Source: Lingula anatina (taxonomy: Eukaryota; Brachiopoda; Lingulata; Lingulida; Lingulidae). Taken from it: a stretch of 64,000 nt of DNA. Every line of letters starts with the position of its first letter. The stretch's first letter is position 1. The stretch lies in contig NW_019775572.1 in NCBI RefSeq assembly GCF_001039355.2, forward strand, positions 83,072 to 147,071, in the 5' to 3' direction. The notes under the pieces were generated by a model that saw nothing but the letters and a program-made list of their open reading frames with translations, did no database searches and was not told the origin of the DNA. Positions 25,201 through 37,300 of this stretch are shown here, piece after piece. The position numbers were made by a program, and so were the translations under genes.

Positions 25201-28200
25201 GGAAAATGCTATCTGGAAAAAGCATCTGGTAAAGGCATGAAAAATAAGAATATGAAAGACATACAAGAATATGTCTAAGAAAATGGCATATAATGGCCTT
25301 TGGTGAAAGGATGGGGGATCATATATTTCTTTAAATGTTTTCAGTTGACAACAATATTTGTTCAAAACCTTATTCAGACAATCTGGAAGAGGTAAGTACT
25401 TAAACCACAAAATATATATTTAAGACCATAAGATCATACAACTGATAGGTCATCTGTCACAATATATTATGAAACATTCACAACTTACAGAAGATTTAAA
25501 TGACGGCATGTAGCTGAATTAAAAACAACAAGAGGTATGTGTTATCTTCTTGTGTGTGTGCTTGTGTGTGCTTGTGTGTGTGTGTGAGAGAGAGAGGTTG
25601 AAGCTCACAGTGGTAAATATTCCACTTGATGTAGGGGTGTATTACACCCTAAAAAACACAAGCTCCCATACTTTATTGCCATTCAAGCAGCCACTTTCAC
25701 CAACCAAGGCTCAATCATTTTTACCACGACCTATTTGAGTACAATTTTGAGGCACATCACAATTTTGCTTGCAGCTTTCAAACTTCAGTTTATTTCATTT
25801 TATGAAGCATAAGCAGCCTATCCAAATTTCCTAAAAAGGAGATGACATTAAAAGCCATATATTTAGGAAAGCTCTAGCAGTGTTTCAACCTCTTTTATTT
25901 TTACCACTTCCTGAGTTCTTGACCAGCAGAAATATTGAATTTTAAGCCTTATCAGCCACACTGTTTTAAATCCACCATGACCAACTTGACCAAAGTCCAG
26001 TTAAGGCCATGTACCAACTCAGCCCAGTGGGGTACTGCCCCAACCAAACATTACCTGACATAAGCAGATTGGTCTTTCTGATGCATAACAAAAGGATTGC
26101 CTTCCAAAACAAGCTCTTCCAACTTCAATTTCTTGATTTTGTCCAGCTCTTGTTCTCCTTTCAACTGTTTAACAGAGGAAAATTAAATTATTCAAAATTA
26201 GAAACTTGTATATAAAATCAACGAAAGATTTTTTTTGCATTTATTTGACAAAAAAATCAAATCAAATGAAAATAATACAGACTTCGGATTGAATCAAAGA
26301 AGTCCAGTTGGGAGAGCAATTTAAAGCTAGACCATACTTATCATAATAATACAAACTAATTTTAGATTTATTAATTTGAGTTCACATCATATTTGTAATC
26401 TCCCACATCAGTTATTCTTCAAAATAAAATTTTAACTATTCTTTTAAAAGTTCAAACCTGATTATGACTAAGATCTAGTTTCTTTATGTTGGGTCCTTTT
26501 TCTGACAGTTCCACTAAATTATCACAAGTGTACAGTCTGTTGTTGGAGAAACTGACTGAAACAACCTGAAAAATATATTAATACAGTCATTGTTGCTGGT
26601 AAGATTTAAATGGCTAAGTCTGATGTTTACATCAGGTACCACTGTAAATTGTTTGCATTTCAACCAATCTTTAATCTGAGCAGCAAAACAGATTATTATT
26701 AATAGAAATACTTCCTATACCTGTATATGGGGGCACATATGTTTATGTACAAATGCATAGCACATGCTTACATTCATTCTTTCATTCAACTCTATACATT
26801 ACCAGTTAAGCCAGAAAAAAACAGGTATGTCTATGCTGAGCTTCCAAATACAAGAATATTATATATTTGAATTCTTTAAAAAATTTTACTTCAATTCAGA
26901 CTACAGCTTCACATTTATATGCACTAGATGCCCTTACTTACCTCAGGAATATTTTCACCAATGATCTTTAATACATTGACCATTACATTGACTTTGTTTA
27001 AAGCCAGGTGGATGCCTTCTTTATTCAATGCTTATAGAAGATAAAAATAGAAAGTCTATAAATAAATTTTCAATAAATAATATCCTTGAATTTCTTAAAA
27101 GCCACTGTATAAGTAGACAATATCTTTAAACAAACAAGTCTTAATCAATAACTTTTGAAAGAGGTTTTCCTTAAAAAATATTTTACTTGCATTAAAAATC
27201 CAGTTACAAACACAGAGAATTGCAAATGAAAATATCAAAGGCACTGACAAAAATGTCAGAAGTGGAAATGAGTCTGAATTTAGCCATTACCTTCATCAGC
27301 ATAGAAGTTGCTGAGGTCCAAAGACCTGGTAGCTGGATCATAGTGATTACTCATACTTATCTATTGAACAAAATAACAGAAGTGCATAACTAACAAAGAA
27401 ATTCTACCAGACATACTTTATACAATATACTTGAACCTTAACATTATTTTCAGCCCTGTTAAAAGTTAGCATGGCAATGAAGGTATTTTGTTGCATAATT
27501 AACAATCATTTGCTTCAAAATATACATTAATTCATTAACAAAGGTTATTATCTCTACAGCTTCTATACACCTTATATTTCAATCATTTTTTTGTGTTGTT
27601 TCATTCTTTTTTGCTCTTAGTTTACCTTCAACTTCTCAATTGTATTATCATCCATTGGAAGGCTGGGCGCACCACAAGGCCGCACAAGAATGACCATCTG
27701 GACATTACAAAAACCAAGATTAATGAAATATAAGTCCACAAGAGAGCAACAGAGATATAAAAGACTAACTTTAAATAATACACGACATAAAAAACATTCT
27801 TCAAAACATAAAATGCCCATCATTGTAAGAACAAAAGTGCTGTGAGCTAATAACAAACCATACAAACACAATTCCCACTGTTTGAAAAAGCAGCACAAAA
27901 TTTCCACAAATTACTTTGACCCCCCCCCCCCCATTCCCTCTCTAAAGTAATCCAGAAAGGTCAACAGTCAAAGTTGACTTACTTTAAAACCATTAGGAAA
28001 TGTGTACCGTCTTGATGCCCTCCTTATTGCATCTGCAGCCTTGTTATCTTGGACAAAGAACTCTGCCATATTACCACCCTTATGGTGATACTGGAAAACA
28101 TTTGAAATCTTATTCTGAATCTATTTAGAAAATAGTTTCTTCTTTGTTTAAGTCCTTAAAAAGTAATTACTTTGATAAGAGAACTGTAAAACCTTTTTCA

Positions 28201-28422
28201 TCATTTTTTTTGGCAAATGCATGTTTATTTGGTACAATAACTTAGCGTGGCTGACATTAGCTTAGCTGTGCCTTGGGTTATTTTACAGAAGTGCAATTTC
28301 ATGATCATAAACAGTTTTCAGGAGAGTCAAGATATTAAATACTTTAAACTGTCACTCTAAAACATTGAAATATCTGAGTTGTTAGCTTACAAGAAGTCAA
28401 CTGCACATTTGAACTTAAATTA

Positions 28423-28455
<33 letters not shown>

Positions 28456-30169
28456 CACACACACACATTAATTCACTAAAAGGTCATTTGAGTATGAAAA
28501 TCCAAAATACCATGTTCCTTTACTTTATCATTGATCTTTTAAATATGCAATGTATAATAACCATTTATAACAGACCAATGGCATTTTAATCTAAGTAGTA
28601 TTACTTGGTGGCTTACATGATAAGGCATAAAAGGCACATCACACATGGAGTTTATGGCCTTCAGAACTGCGTCCTTCCCATACTTCTTCCCATGAGGAAT
28701 CTAGAAATATTAGGACACATTATACACAATGTTTATGACTTTCAGAGCTGGATAAAAGTAACAAACGTTCTGTTACCTTTTTACTACAATTGCAGTCTTA
28801 TCAACACTAATTTCTTCCAGAGTTAACTCTCTCATTCATAATTATACATAGAAGAATTTGCTTTAATCTAATAACCTTATGTGTGTGTATTAACACTGTT
28901 AATATTGTCTCCAGAGTTAACTCTCTCATTCATAATTATACTTAAATGAATAAACATTAATCTGATAACCTTATATGCGTAAAATGTAAAGTTAAATCTA
29001 TTTCACCTTTCCTACAAAATTGGGAATTCTACATTTAGAGTAGGTCTTTAAAAAATGTGCCAAAAATATTTCAAAAACACGTTTCTGTGTATGGAGGACA
29101 TGATCTAAAGCAAAATTGGCTTATGGGGAGAACAGTAAATAAAGAAAAAATATACTACAAAAAAGTCTTAGTTACAAACCTTTCCTACCAGCATTAAACA
29201 AAAAACCCAAGCAGCTGTTACCACAATTTTAACCAATTAGAGTTCAAGGGATGGATACCACTTGTAGTACAAAAATGGCAAGAAATTGTGACCAAAAGTT
29301 GCCCTTTTTTCCAATGTTGATCTCAGAAATCTATCATTTCATATTTATAAATTTTCTCAACTGACTGGTAGCCTTTGGTATTCATAAAAAAACAGAAGAG
29401 GTTTCAAGGAATTTTTTTAGTGCAATATAGCAATCTTACCAGGTAAGACCTGCTTTAACTGATCTTAATTTTCTTACCTGTGTGGCAGTATATCTGTATA
29501 TCATAATATTAATTTACCTGTACTTTAAACCAGCCTGAGTCACTTGTGGCCCCTCCTCCTCCTCCTCTGTATCCTCCCTGATGTCCACCATCTCCCCTAT
29601 TCCTCACTGGAAGACCAAGTCTCTGCAGAGCCCCTGTATCTGAATTTAAAGATCCTTTTTTTTTTCAAAATCTGTTACTGAGCATGAAATGAGTGTCCAG
29701 ACATTGTAAGCCCAGACTTATTTTTAAAAATATAAATATGCATATAACATCTAAACAGGTCTTAAACCCTTCAAGTTTGTACATTTATTTGCATAACATA
29801 ACATTGGATATAGAAAGGTTGTCCTAGATAAATGCTTCCTGAAAAAATTTGACTATATCTAAGGTCTTTCAAACCAATTTATCTAAGGTTTTAAATCTCC
29901 ATTTGTGCATTAAATACTCAATGACAAGTGTTCCATACTACTGTGAGTCCTTCACAAAGTTAAGTATAATTGGCGAAAATATATCAATAATTCTACATCT
30001 TCTTTTGACATTCAGTAGTAGTGACAGGTACAAATTTATTCAGATTTTTAAATCAATACTGGTGTTCCTGTAAGTTCGACCCATACTTTGCCCCTCCTTG
30101 TCCATGGCAGCCCGGCTGTCTCCTTGTCTGAATCCTCTCCTGGACTGAGGCCGGGCACCATACGGGTTG
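13215..30169 (-). CDS. NXF1: Nuclear RNA export factor 1 (NXF1/TAP); first exon(s) missing
   Basis: Principal mRNA export receptor, partner of NXT1, which carries mRNPs through the nuclear pore. Twenty-one exons read on the minus strand, all GT/AG and in phase: 30087-30169, 29518-29639, 28617-28700, 27983-28090, 27626-27697, 27291-27360, 26942-27030, 26458-26565, 26055-26164, 21808-21844, 21415-21539, 21027-21087, 20254-20300, 19366-19427, 18923-19038, 18654-18696, 18177-18249, 17299-17356, 16783-16934, 13829-13889, 13215-13259. They give about 574 residues: an Arg/Gly-rich N-terminal part ([12 protein letters not shown]), the RNP-like domain ([17 protein letters not shown]), leucine-rich repeats ([20 protein letters not shown]), the NTF2-like domain ([43 protein letters not shown]) and the UBA-like C-terminal domain ([20 protein letters not shown]), ending [13 protein letters not shown]. 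The donor of exon 30087-30169 is the least certain boundary. The start codon exon was not found. Confidence 0.95.
15460..15478. repeat. Poly-C run
   Basis: About 19 C in a row inside an NXF1 intron (13890-16782). No exon was seen in the rest of this intron. Confidence 0.9.
16163..16374. repeat. Exact 106-bp tandem duplication
   Basis: The unit starting GGGAACTCCACTTGG at 16163 is repeated at 16269 with no differences that I can see. It lies in the NXF1 intron before the UBA-domain exon. Perfect identity implies a very recent event or an assembly effect. Confidence 0.9.
17650..18045. repeat. CA-rich low-complexity tract
   Basis: Long A/C-rich stretch of CACA, ACAAA and ACACAT words inside an NXF1 intron, with no regular period. 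Another CA-rich tract lies at about 16550-16750. Confidence 0.6.
21845..26054. other. Large NXF1 intron (4.2 kb)
   Basis: The interval between the exons encoding [15 protein letters not shown] and the [13 protein letters not shown] repeat. I saw only short unconvincing frames and a TG/GA microsatellite at about 25548-25593. No recognisable gene or transposon is evident. Confidence 0.5.
28423..28467. repeat. (AC)n microsatellite
   Basis: AC dinucleotide run with one GC interruption, in an NXF1 intron. Confidence 0.95.
28816..28985. repeat. Degenerate ~94-bp tandem duplication
   Basis: CCAGAGTTAACTCTCTCATT occurs at about 28817 and again at about 28911. Similar sequence (AATCTAATAACCTTAT against AATCTGATAACCTTAT) follows at the same spacing in each. 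Confidence 0.8.
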
Positions 30170-30367
30170 CTGGAACAGATCAAAAGTTCAGAGATTATAC
30201 AGTGTATGCAAGTGTGTTAGTGTGTTCATGTGAATTAAAATAGGTTTAGTACTTGGCTCAGATTTATCGCACTAGACAGTGTTCGCGTTTACGCCGTCCG
30301 AGTATATAATTTACGCATCGTTTCATAAACGGACGCAAATTTCAGCAGGGCAGTGCGTCCCGGGGGA

Positions 30368-30770
30368 CGCGAGTTTTTTTTTTTTTTAAGAATGCATAAT
30401 AAATTACACAAAGGAATTTCGACAAATTGGGCTTGTGAGTTTGAAAGTGATCTGGTAGTACGAACCAATAAAACTAGGGACGAATCGTCGATGGTTTCAT
30501 TTTGTCACTCCAAAAGTAGACTCGCTTTAGGTTCGCTTTAGTGAACTCCTCTACGCGTAATCGAGGTCNCAAGTTTTTTTTTTTTTTTTTTTAAGAATGC
30601 ATAATAAATTACACAAAGGAATTTCGACAAATTGGGCTTGTGAGTTTGAAAGTGATCTGGTAGTACGAACCAATAAAACTAGGGACAAATCATCGATGGT
30701 TTCATTTTGTCACTCCAAAAGTAGACTCGCTTTAGGTTCGCTTTAGTGAACTCCTCTACGCGTAATCGAG
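30368..30770. repeat. ~200-bp direct repeat around a single n
   Basis: The block 30368-30568 (poly-T, then AAGAATGCATAATAAATTAC, ending TAATCGAGGTC) recurs at 30570-30770 with two substitutions (GACGAATCGTCG against GACAAATCATCG) and a different poly-T length. The n at 30569 sits exactly between the copies, so this is an unmerged contig overlap. Confidence 0.9.
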
Positions 30771-31234
30771 GTCGATCGTCACGTGGTTTATATAGTCATG
30801 GCGGCGGGTCCAAGTGCACCGAAGAATCATTCATCCCGGCGTGGTGTAATGAATTTAGCTGGTTAATATATGAAAACCAAACAATGTTTTGTGCCGTCTG
30901 CCGTGCAGGCAACTCTAAAAACTGTTTTACAAGCGGTTGCTGTGATTTTCAGCGAAGTAGTCTCACACGGCACGAGGCCTCTCAGCAACATAGGAATTGC
31001 GCACAACAGCGAACTTCCGCCGCCGCATTTAAAAAAGCATTATCCAATGCTGAAAAAGCTACAAGTGATAATTTGAGCGTACAACTGCGAACCATCTATT
31101 GGCTAATCAAAGAAGATATGCCCTTAAGCAAGTTTGACTCATTAATGGAGTTACAGGAAAGTAACGGTATGCGGATTGGGTCTGCACGCTACCGTCACCA
31201 TGAAACTTTAAGTATTGTAACAATGCATATATAA
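30746..31234 (+). CDS. Transposon-derived zinc-finger protein fragment (hAT/KIAA1586-ZNF862 type)
   Basis: A 162-residue open frame with the spacing WLIYENQTMFCAVCRAG, then CDFQRSSLTRHEASQQHRNC. This is a Cys2...His-type finger in which CxxC is followed by LTRHxxSxxH, typical of the N-terminal finger of hAT-derived proteins such as KIAA1586 and ZNF862. The later part (LRTIYWLIKEDMPLSKFDSL) also fits these proteins. The frame ends long before a transposase catalytic core, so it is a truncated or non-autonomous copy. Its first residues lie in the duplicated block at the contig join, so the start is not reliable. Confidence 0.6.
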   Translation: MNSSTRNRGRSSRGLYSHGGGSKCTEESFIPAWCNEFSWLIYENQTMFCAVCRAGNSKNCFTSGCCDFQRSSLTRHEASQQHRNCAQQRTSAAAFKKALSNAEKATSDNLSVQLRTIYWLIKEDMPLSKFDSLMELQESNGMRIGSARYRHHETLSIVTMHI

Positions 31235-31239
31235 AAAGA

Positions 31240-32845
31240 GACAAAAAAATAAAAGTAAAAAGTAGCGCGTCATTCGAAGCGATTCAAAATGGCATCCCAC
31301 AAAAAAATAAAATTGATGCCGGTCCTGTTAAAATTTGATAAAGCAATTTCTGAATTAAATTTTATTATGCAATCCGTTTGTTGCGAATGATAAACATGTC
31401 CTAGTACTGGTCATTTTAAGGACGAGTTTAAATTATTGTTCATTTTTGAAGAATGCTCAAATATAGGCCCTACTACTATTAGGATATTTTAATTTTATTG
31501 CAGGGTCCTTGATATAGGCCTACTTCAACTATCTTTATTTAAAAAATAAGATATCACAGTCAACAGTCATTCAGATTTTTCTTGCTGACAACTGATCCAA
31601 ATACTAGATTCTCTTTTTTTTTAACATAATGGTTTAATTTGAACTGGTCCTACTTTGAAATTTCACAGGTTGAGGTATTGCTGTCTTCAAGAAGCTCCTG
31701 AAGCTTCAGAATTTTCGTGCTTTGAGGCACCGTAAAAAGTAATTTAAGTTATCACACTTTAAAGAACTATTTTTCACATGGATTGTTTGTGAAATTGGTC
31801 TATGATACGCACCACCTATCCATACACATTTTAAGGTTGATGGTAATATAAAATAAAGAAATCAAGTTATAAAAATGAAAGCTGTTGTGTTATGAGTTTC
31901 AGATGTCAAGAGCTGTTTTCAAAGCACTTGTTTTGTCGTGTCTGTCAAAAATTTGTTTCATCAATTTTTGTGGGAACAACATGTTGCACCTTAGTGCTTA
32001 CTGGTGAGTTGAGAAGAAAAAGGATTACAATTTTACAAAATTTATTGATAGTTTTTATTATTAAATAAGAAAAAAAATTATTTTTCCGAAGGACCCCATT
32101 TTGTTCTAAAGGACCCCATTTTACAATGCTAGTGGGGTCCCAAGGACTCCACTTACAAACTGCCCAGCGCAAACACTGTTGATCTATGTATTAGTCCTAT
32201 GAATCAGTACTGCAAGTGTTAAAAGAAAAATAAGACATAGTTTTCTTTATATTTACATAACTGTTGACTAGATATGCCAAAAGAGCAAAAAAAAACAGTA
32301 TTACTTTTGGAAAAAAGGTCTGCCATCAAATTAATTTTCTTACTTGACCAGCATTTTATGAATTTCTATCAGTTATGTAATTTTAAAGACAAAAGGCAAA
32401 ATGGTTTTCATTATATATATAAAATAATATATATATATATAACCGTGGATAAAAATGCTGAAGAACCCCCCCCCCAAAAAAAAAAACAAAAAAAAAAACA
32501 GCATAACTTTTGGAAAAATGGTCCGATCAAGCTGATTTTCGTACTCCACCTGTATTTTATGAATATTCGAATCATCAGTTCTGTTATTTTGAATTCAAAA
32601 GGTCAAACAGCTACTTATTGTATAATCACACAAGTGATGGTCATATGTACAGACACATCTGTGTCTGTACATAAAAACAGTTCAACTCACAGGGCTTTAT
32701 AAAATACAATAACAGAATATGCCACTTAAATATAAGACCAATATTTTGCAATTTTACAGTTCAAGACAATAAGCAACGACCATAAAAGCTGTCATATGAT
32801 TATATAAGTGGTTTTCATAAACAGCATAATATTTTTTTTACTAAC
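31240..32845. other. Transposon 3' part and unassigned AT-rich DNA
   Basis: Up to 32178 this is the non-coding right part of the hAT-like element, with two GGACCCCATTTT direct repeats near 32093-32122. From 32274 to about 32610 two diverged ~180-bp blocks resemble each other (ACTTTTGGAAAAA followed by TTTTATGAAT in each). No cysteine-rich exon of TMEM67 and no NXF1 start exon was found on the minus strand. Confidence 0.5.
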
Positions 32846-33050
32846 CGTCCGCACTATGCGTCTGGACAGAACTATTTTGGTTGCACGGTTGGCAGGCAAG
32901 CTGAGAGATATCGAAAAAATTATCTCTACTTCCAGATTTCTTTTGTTTGCACTCGCTTGGAAGTTCTAAACTCCTAAAATATGTTTGCGCTAAGGAATAA
33001 GAAACAAAAATAACCAAAATTAAGACTTTTTCTCTTCCCTTTACCGCCAT
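32846..33050 (-). CDS. TMEM67: TMEM67 (meckelin) first coding exon, orphan
   Basis: Meckelin is a transition-zone transmembrane receptor of cilia. This exon encodes 68 residues: a start methionine, a hydrophobic signal peptide (VLILVIFVSYSLA), then QTYFRSLELPSEC and the start of the Cys-rich region (FFDISQLACQPC). This matches the beginning of mature vertebrate meckelin (QTF..., YFDISALSCVPC). It ends in phase 1 at a GTTAGT donor. None of the many downstream exons is found at lower coordinates, where NXF1 lies instead. Either a very long first intron contains NXF1, or the scaffold is chimeric at 30569. Confidence 0.75.
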
Positions 33051-33211
33051 TGTTGTTTGGAATGGAAGGACCGCACCTGTTACAGGTTACACGAGTTGAT
33101 TGGTCAAATTTTTATATTTACAAAAGGGACCAATCAAATAGCGAATTTTCGTGTGCTTCTGAGCTTCTGATAACAGAAGCTTCAGCCGCTCGTGTCAAGG
33201 CAAAATGTGAG
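33051..33211. promoter_or_regulatory. Compact bidirectional promoter between TMEM67 and RBM12
   Basis: Only about 160 bp separate the TMEM67 start codon (minus strand) from the GAG/GTGAGC donor of a likely RBM12 5' UTR exon, so both transcription starts must lie here. GATTGGTC (33098-33105) and GACCAATC (33128-33135) are perfect inverted copies, giving two CCAAT boxes in opposite orientation about 30 bp apart. This is an NF-Y-like arrangement suited to divergent transcription. Transcription starts are inferred. Confidence 0.55.
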
Positions 33212-34274
33212 GTGAGCGAGTTTTTATTCCTTTCTTGGGGTAACCTCACGCAAATTCAAGTAGATTTTATCATATATTGATATAAGAGCAGTGGCATATA
33301 ATCCTCGAAAACTTTGGAAGCTACTATAAAGGGCAGATTTTGTGAAAAAACTTCCGTGAATGATAAAGCAAATATTGTTTACCAGCGGGAGGCGTGGGGG
33401 AAATGGGGGGAATCCCCTGCGTCATTTTCTTTTCCTTGCACAAATGATTTTGGCAGCTCATCAAAAGGAACTTCGTGTTTACCCTGCAGTATAGAAAAAG
33501 CTTTAGATGACATGATATTATCGTATCCCACTTTCTATCAACGAGTTTATTTTTTAGTTTGAAGTTGAAAAAAAGTTTGATTATATTAATATTAAAATAT
33601 AATTTAGAAAAAATATCTAAAGGTAAAATTATGAGGTTTCAAAGTTTTAAGGGATTTCTGTTAATGAATTTATTGCTACTAAATGTCAGTGATAAGATCT
33701 ACACTGGAATATGTCTGTCAGTTTTAGCACCCGGGGGAGTTACAAAACAACAAAGTGACATTGTTGAAATGGTCCATAAAAGAGCATATTAAATCACATA
33801 GCCAGGCATTTCATATGAAAGGGGACTCACAATTTCTAACTGTTTAACACTTGCCAGCAGGAGGAATGAGCTATCTAAAGCATTGCTCCACAATATGCCC
33901 AAAGATCATAAAACACACCATCTACTGCCTGAGGCAAATTAAATGGGAAAATATAATGTACTCTGTGTCAGACTTAAAAATATACTATACCAATATTGAG
34001 AACTATCAGATCTTCAATAACTTTCATACCATGGGCACTGATAACTTAAAAACGTAACTTTTTAAATGACTATTAAGGTATTTTTAAATATCCATGGAGT
34101 ACCAAATTTTTAATTCCATCTTAACATTTTTAATTAACAATTTTACTAATATTATTTCATTTAGTAAATAAGCAGTTATATTTAGTTATATATTATTGTA
34201 CAATCCAACTATTTTAGTTGCACATTAACATTATTATTATGATTATTAAAAACAAAATGCTTTTTCTCTTCCAG
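33212..34274 (+). other. RBM12: Probable 5' UTR intron of RBM12
   Basis: It begins with the donor GTGAGC after AAAATGTGAG and ends with the acceptor CTCTTCCAG at 34274, 54 nt before the RBM12 start codon. Reading frames inside are short and unrelated to known proteins. RBM12 genes typically have an intronless coding region behind a spliced 5' UTR. Confidence 0.55.
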
Positions 34275-34328
34275 TATTGAACCCTGAATCATCTACATGA
34301 TACCAGTTGCGCAGCAGTAAATATTATT

Positions 34329-37300
34329 ATGTCAGTGATAATACGACTGCAGGGGCTACCTTGGACTGCCAATGCCCTGGACATTAGGAAGTTTTTTCAG
34401 GGGCTTTCTATCCCAGATGGAGGTGTTCACATCATCGGAGGAACCAGTGGGGATGCTTTTATTGCCTTCTCCACAGATGAAGATGCCAGGAGGGCCATGA
34501 TGATGGAAGGGAAGATCAATGGACAGATAATCAAGCTATTACTGAGCAGTAAGGCAGAGATGCAAAATGTGATAACCCAGGCAAGGAGCTTTCCTGCACC
34601 TCAAAAATCTGGCCAAGGGGCCCCAGCACCTGCAGAACCCCCATTTAGAGCCTCTGGGCCTGAATCCGGAAATGACTCATACAGAGGGCCCCATGGTAGG
34701 TCCTCATTTGGAGGAAAATATGGGGATAAGGGAAGGTTATACCTATCCGAGGAATACAGGGCTTCAGCACAAAATAGTAGGTACAATCCTGCAGGACAGC
34801 AGCATTCTAACCCAAGAGGGAAAGGTCCTTGGCCTGCAGGAGGTGGCGCAATGTATGATGGCTACAGAAATGGACCCCAACAAGTTGAGAGTTCAGATCC
34901 AGGTCATGATGTCCATTATAGAAGTCCCCCAGGACAACATGGTCCACATTTTCAAAGAGAATCGGAAGGCCGAAGCTTGGATTCTCGAGGATCACGTGAT
35001 CCCCGAAGGTCACCCCGTTTAAGAGAATCTGATCACAGAGGCGTGTCTAACTATGGAGGACCATCTGCTTCAGTAGGAAGGCCAATTCAAAGAGGACCTG
35101 ATCATACTAAGAATGACCGTCAAGGACCATCAGGTCATAGGGGCCCACCAGTTCGAATGCCAGATCTTGGAGATGGTAGAAATGGACACAGGGTTAATGA
35201 CCTCCGGGAGAAGCTTGATCAGTCAAGGCATATCCGCCAAGAACAAGATTATCAACCTGAACAAGATTTTAACACCAGGGTGGTTGAGCTCAGGAGATCA
35301 TCTGAAATCTTGCCTCCAGAGCAATTTGTTCCACAGGGAGATATTGACCAAAGAGACCTTGGTAGATCTCAAGACACTTATGTTTCTATTAATGAGCCTG
35401 ATCAAAGTTTGAATGGATCCCTGCATGGACTAGATGACCAGGTGTTGCAAAGAGGACAATCACATATGAATGAGCCCTATGGTTTTGGAGGCAGGATTTT
35501 AGATAGAGAAATAAATGAGTATGAACAAAGTAGGGATATTTCATCTCACAGAAGTGCTAGTCGGAAATTGGACCAACATGTTTCAAGACATAAAAGAAGT
35601 TTTACCCCACCACAGCAGGGTATTGATCGTCTAGTTCAGGTATATGACAGAGATAGAACCAGGCCACAAGAAAGAATGCATCGTGATCTAACCGCAAGGC
35701 AAGATCAACATAGAGATGAACCTGAACGACCTGCTGTTTATGACAGAGGGGAATGGAACCAAGACAGGGTCGCACGTGACATTAACACAGATGGCAGAAA
35801 TTTTAATGACATTGAAGAGTCAAGCATGAGTGGGGCTAGACATTCATTGGATAACTGGAATGATAGTCTCCAAGAATCAAGAGGTCATATGGGCAGGAAC
35901 AAAAACATTGGTGAACCATTTACTGAACAGACGATGGTTGATGCCAATGACAGGCACATTAGTGCCCCACCATTTAAAAGACCTCTCCTTGAAACCCCTC
36001 GAAGTCCTGATGATGTTGAACCAAGGAGATACGGTGATACAAATAGACCCTCCTTCAAGGATGAAAGACACTTTGGGGTTTGCATGGAACTGAGTAACAT
36101 GCCTTTCACTGTTCGGTATGATGATGTAAGCAAGTTTTTTCAAGGAATAAAGATTGCTAGGGATGGAATCAAGCTTTGTAACGACCACCGAGGAAGAAGG
36201 AATGGCACAGGAGTTGTAAAGTTTGCTTCCCGATGGGACTATGACGAAGCCATGAAACTGAACTATCAACTTATGGGAGAAAGATCTCTCCAGATGACCC
36301 CCTGTCAACTGGAGGACTTTGAAAGAGCTGTAGATCCATACCTCCCTAAAGAAGAAGACTATGCTCCCAGTGTGAAACGAAAACGAGAGGGCCCTCTGCC
36401 CATGGAAGAGAGAGACCCTCAAGACAGTGGTCTTTGGCTTGAGCTTTCTAATCTACATCCCAGCACTGAGAAACATCAGGTGCGTTCCTTCATGCGTGGG
36501 TTTCAGTGGGCAGAAGGGAGTCTCTTTGTTGAGTTTGACCGCAGAGGCACATGTATGGGCAGTGCTACCTTGAAATGGGGTGTCGACGTGACTTTGAGTC
36601 AACTTTACGCAAGAGTGGCCGTGATCCCTTGGGAAAAGCACCCAGTATTACAATTAGTCCTATCCCTTGGAAGCATATGCGGGACAAGGTAGACAAGCAC
36701 AAGTTCGTGTACTCTTTCAAAGGAGGATCTTTTGAGGAATTTCCCCAGAAAGCACATTCTGGCTCAATGGAAAAGGACAATTTTTCAGCGTTTCTTCAAG
36801 GATTGCCATATGATGCAGAGGATAGTGATGTTAGGGAATTCTTTAAACCTTTGCACATTCTGGACAGAGGCATACATATTGTGAGGGATAAAGCAGGGCG
36901 GGCCATAGGCAGTGCTTATGTGGAGTTTGAAACATACAGAGATCTAAAGTTTGCTCTTCAAAGAGATAAAAGGTCTATGAGACATCGGTACATCACAGTT
37001 ACGCGCTACAATGCCAGCAGGGGCCCATCATTTGAAAAGTATCCTCCAGATGTTAGACCAAAAGAAGATGTTTTACGAAAAGTGGACTTGTCTACCATTG
37101 GCAAACCTGGGTGTGTCCTCCATGCCTCTAACCTCTCGATTGAGGCCAACAAGGTGGACATTCTCGACTTTTTCCGTGACTATAGACCTATAACCGACTC
37201 TGTGAGGATACACACTGATGTGAAAGGACAGAGCACTGGTGATGCACTGGTGGCGTTCAGGTCCATTGGAGATGCAAAGGCAGCTGTAAAGAACTTGAAT

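Larger units (their letters stand above)
30277..32178 (+). mobile_element. hAT-like DNA transposon fragment, possibly two copies joined
   Basis: The left end CAGTGTTCGCG (30277) and the inverse of the right end, CAGTGTTTGCG (32178), form short terminal inverted repeats of the CAGTG type seen in hAT elements. The reading frame inside has a transposon-type zinc-finger region. The 8 bp outside the left end (GCACTAGA) and right end (TTGATCTA) differ, so there is no target-site duplication. A single n at 30569 interrupts the element and about 200 bp are repeated around it. The two ends may come from different genomic copies. Confidence 0.55.

Noticed and set aside
34601-36422. Other-frame and antisense open frames inside RBM12
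   Set aside because: They overlap a well-supported coding exon. Their residues reflect its biased Arg/Gly/Asp codons.
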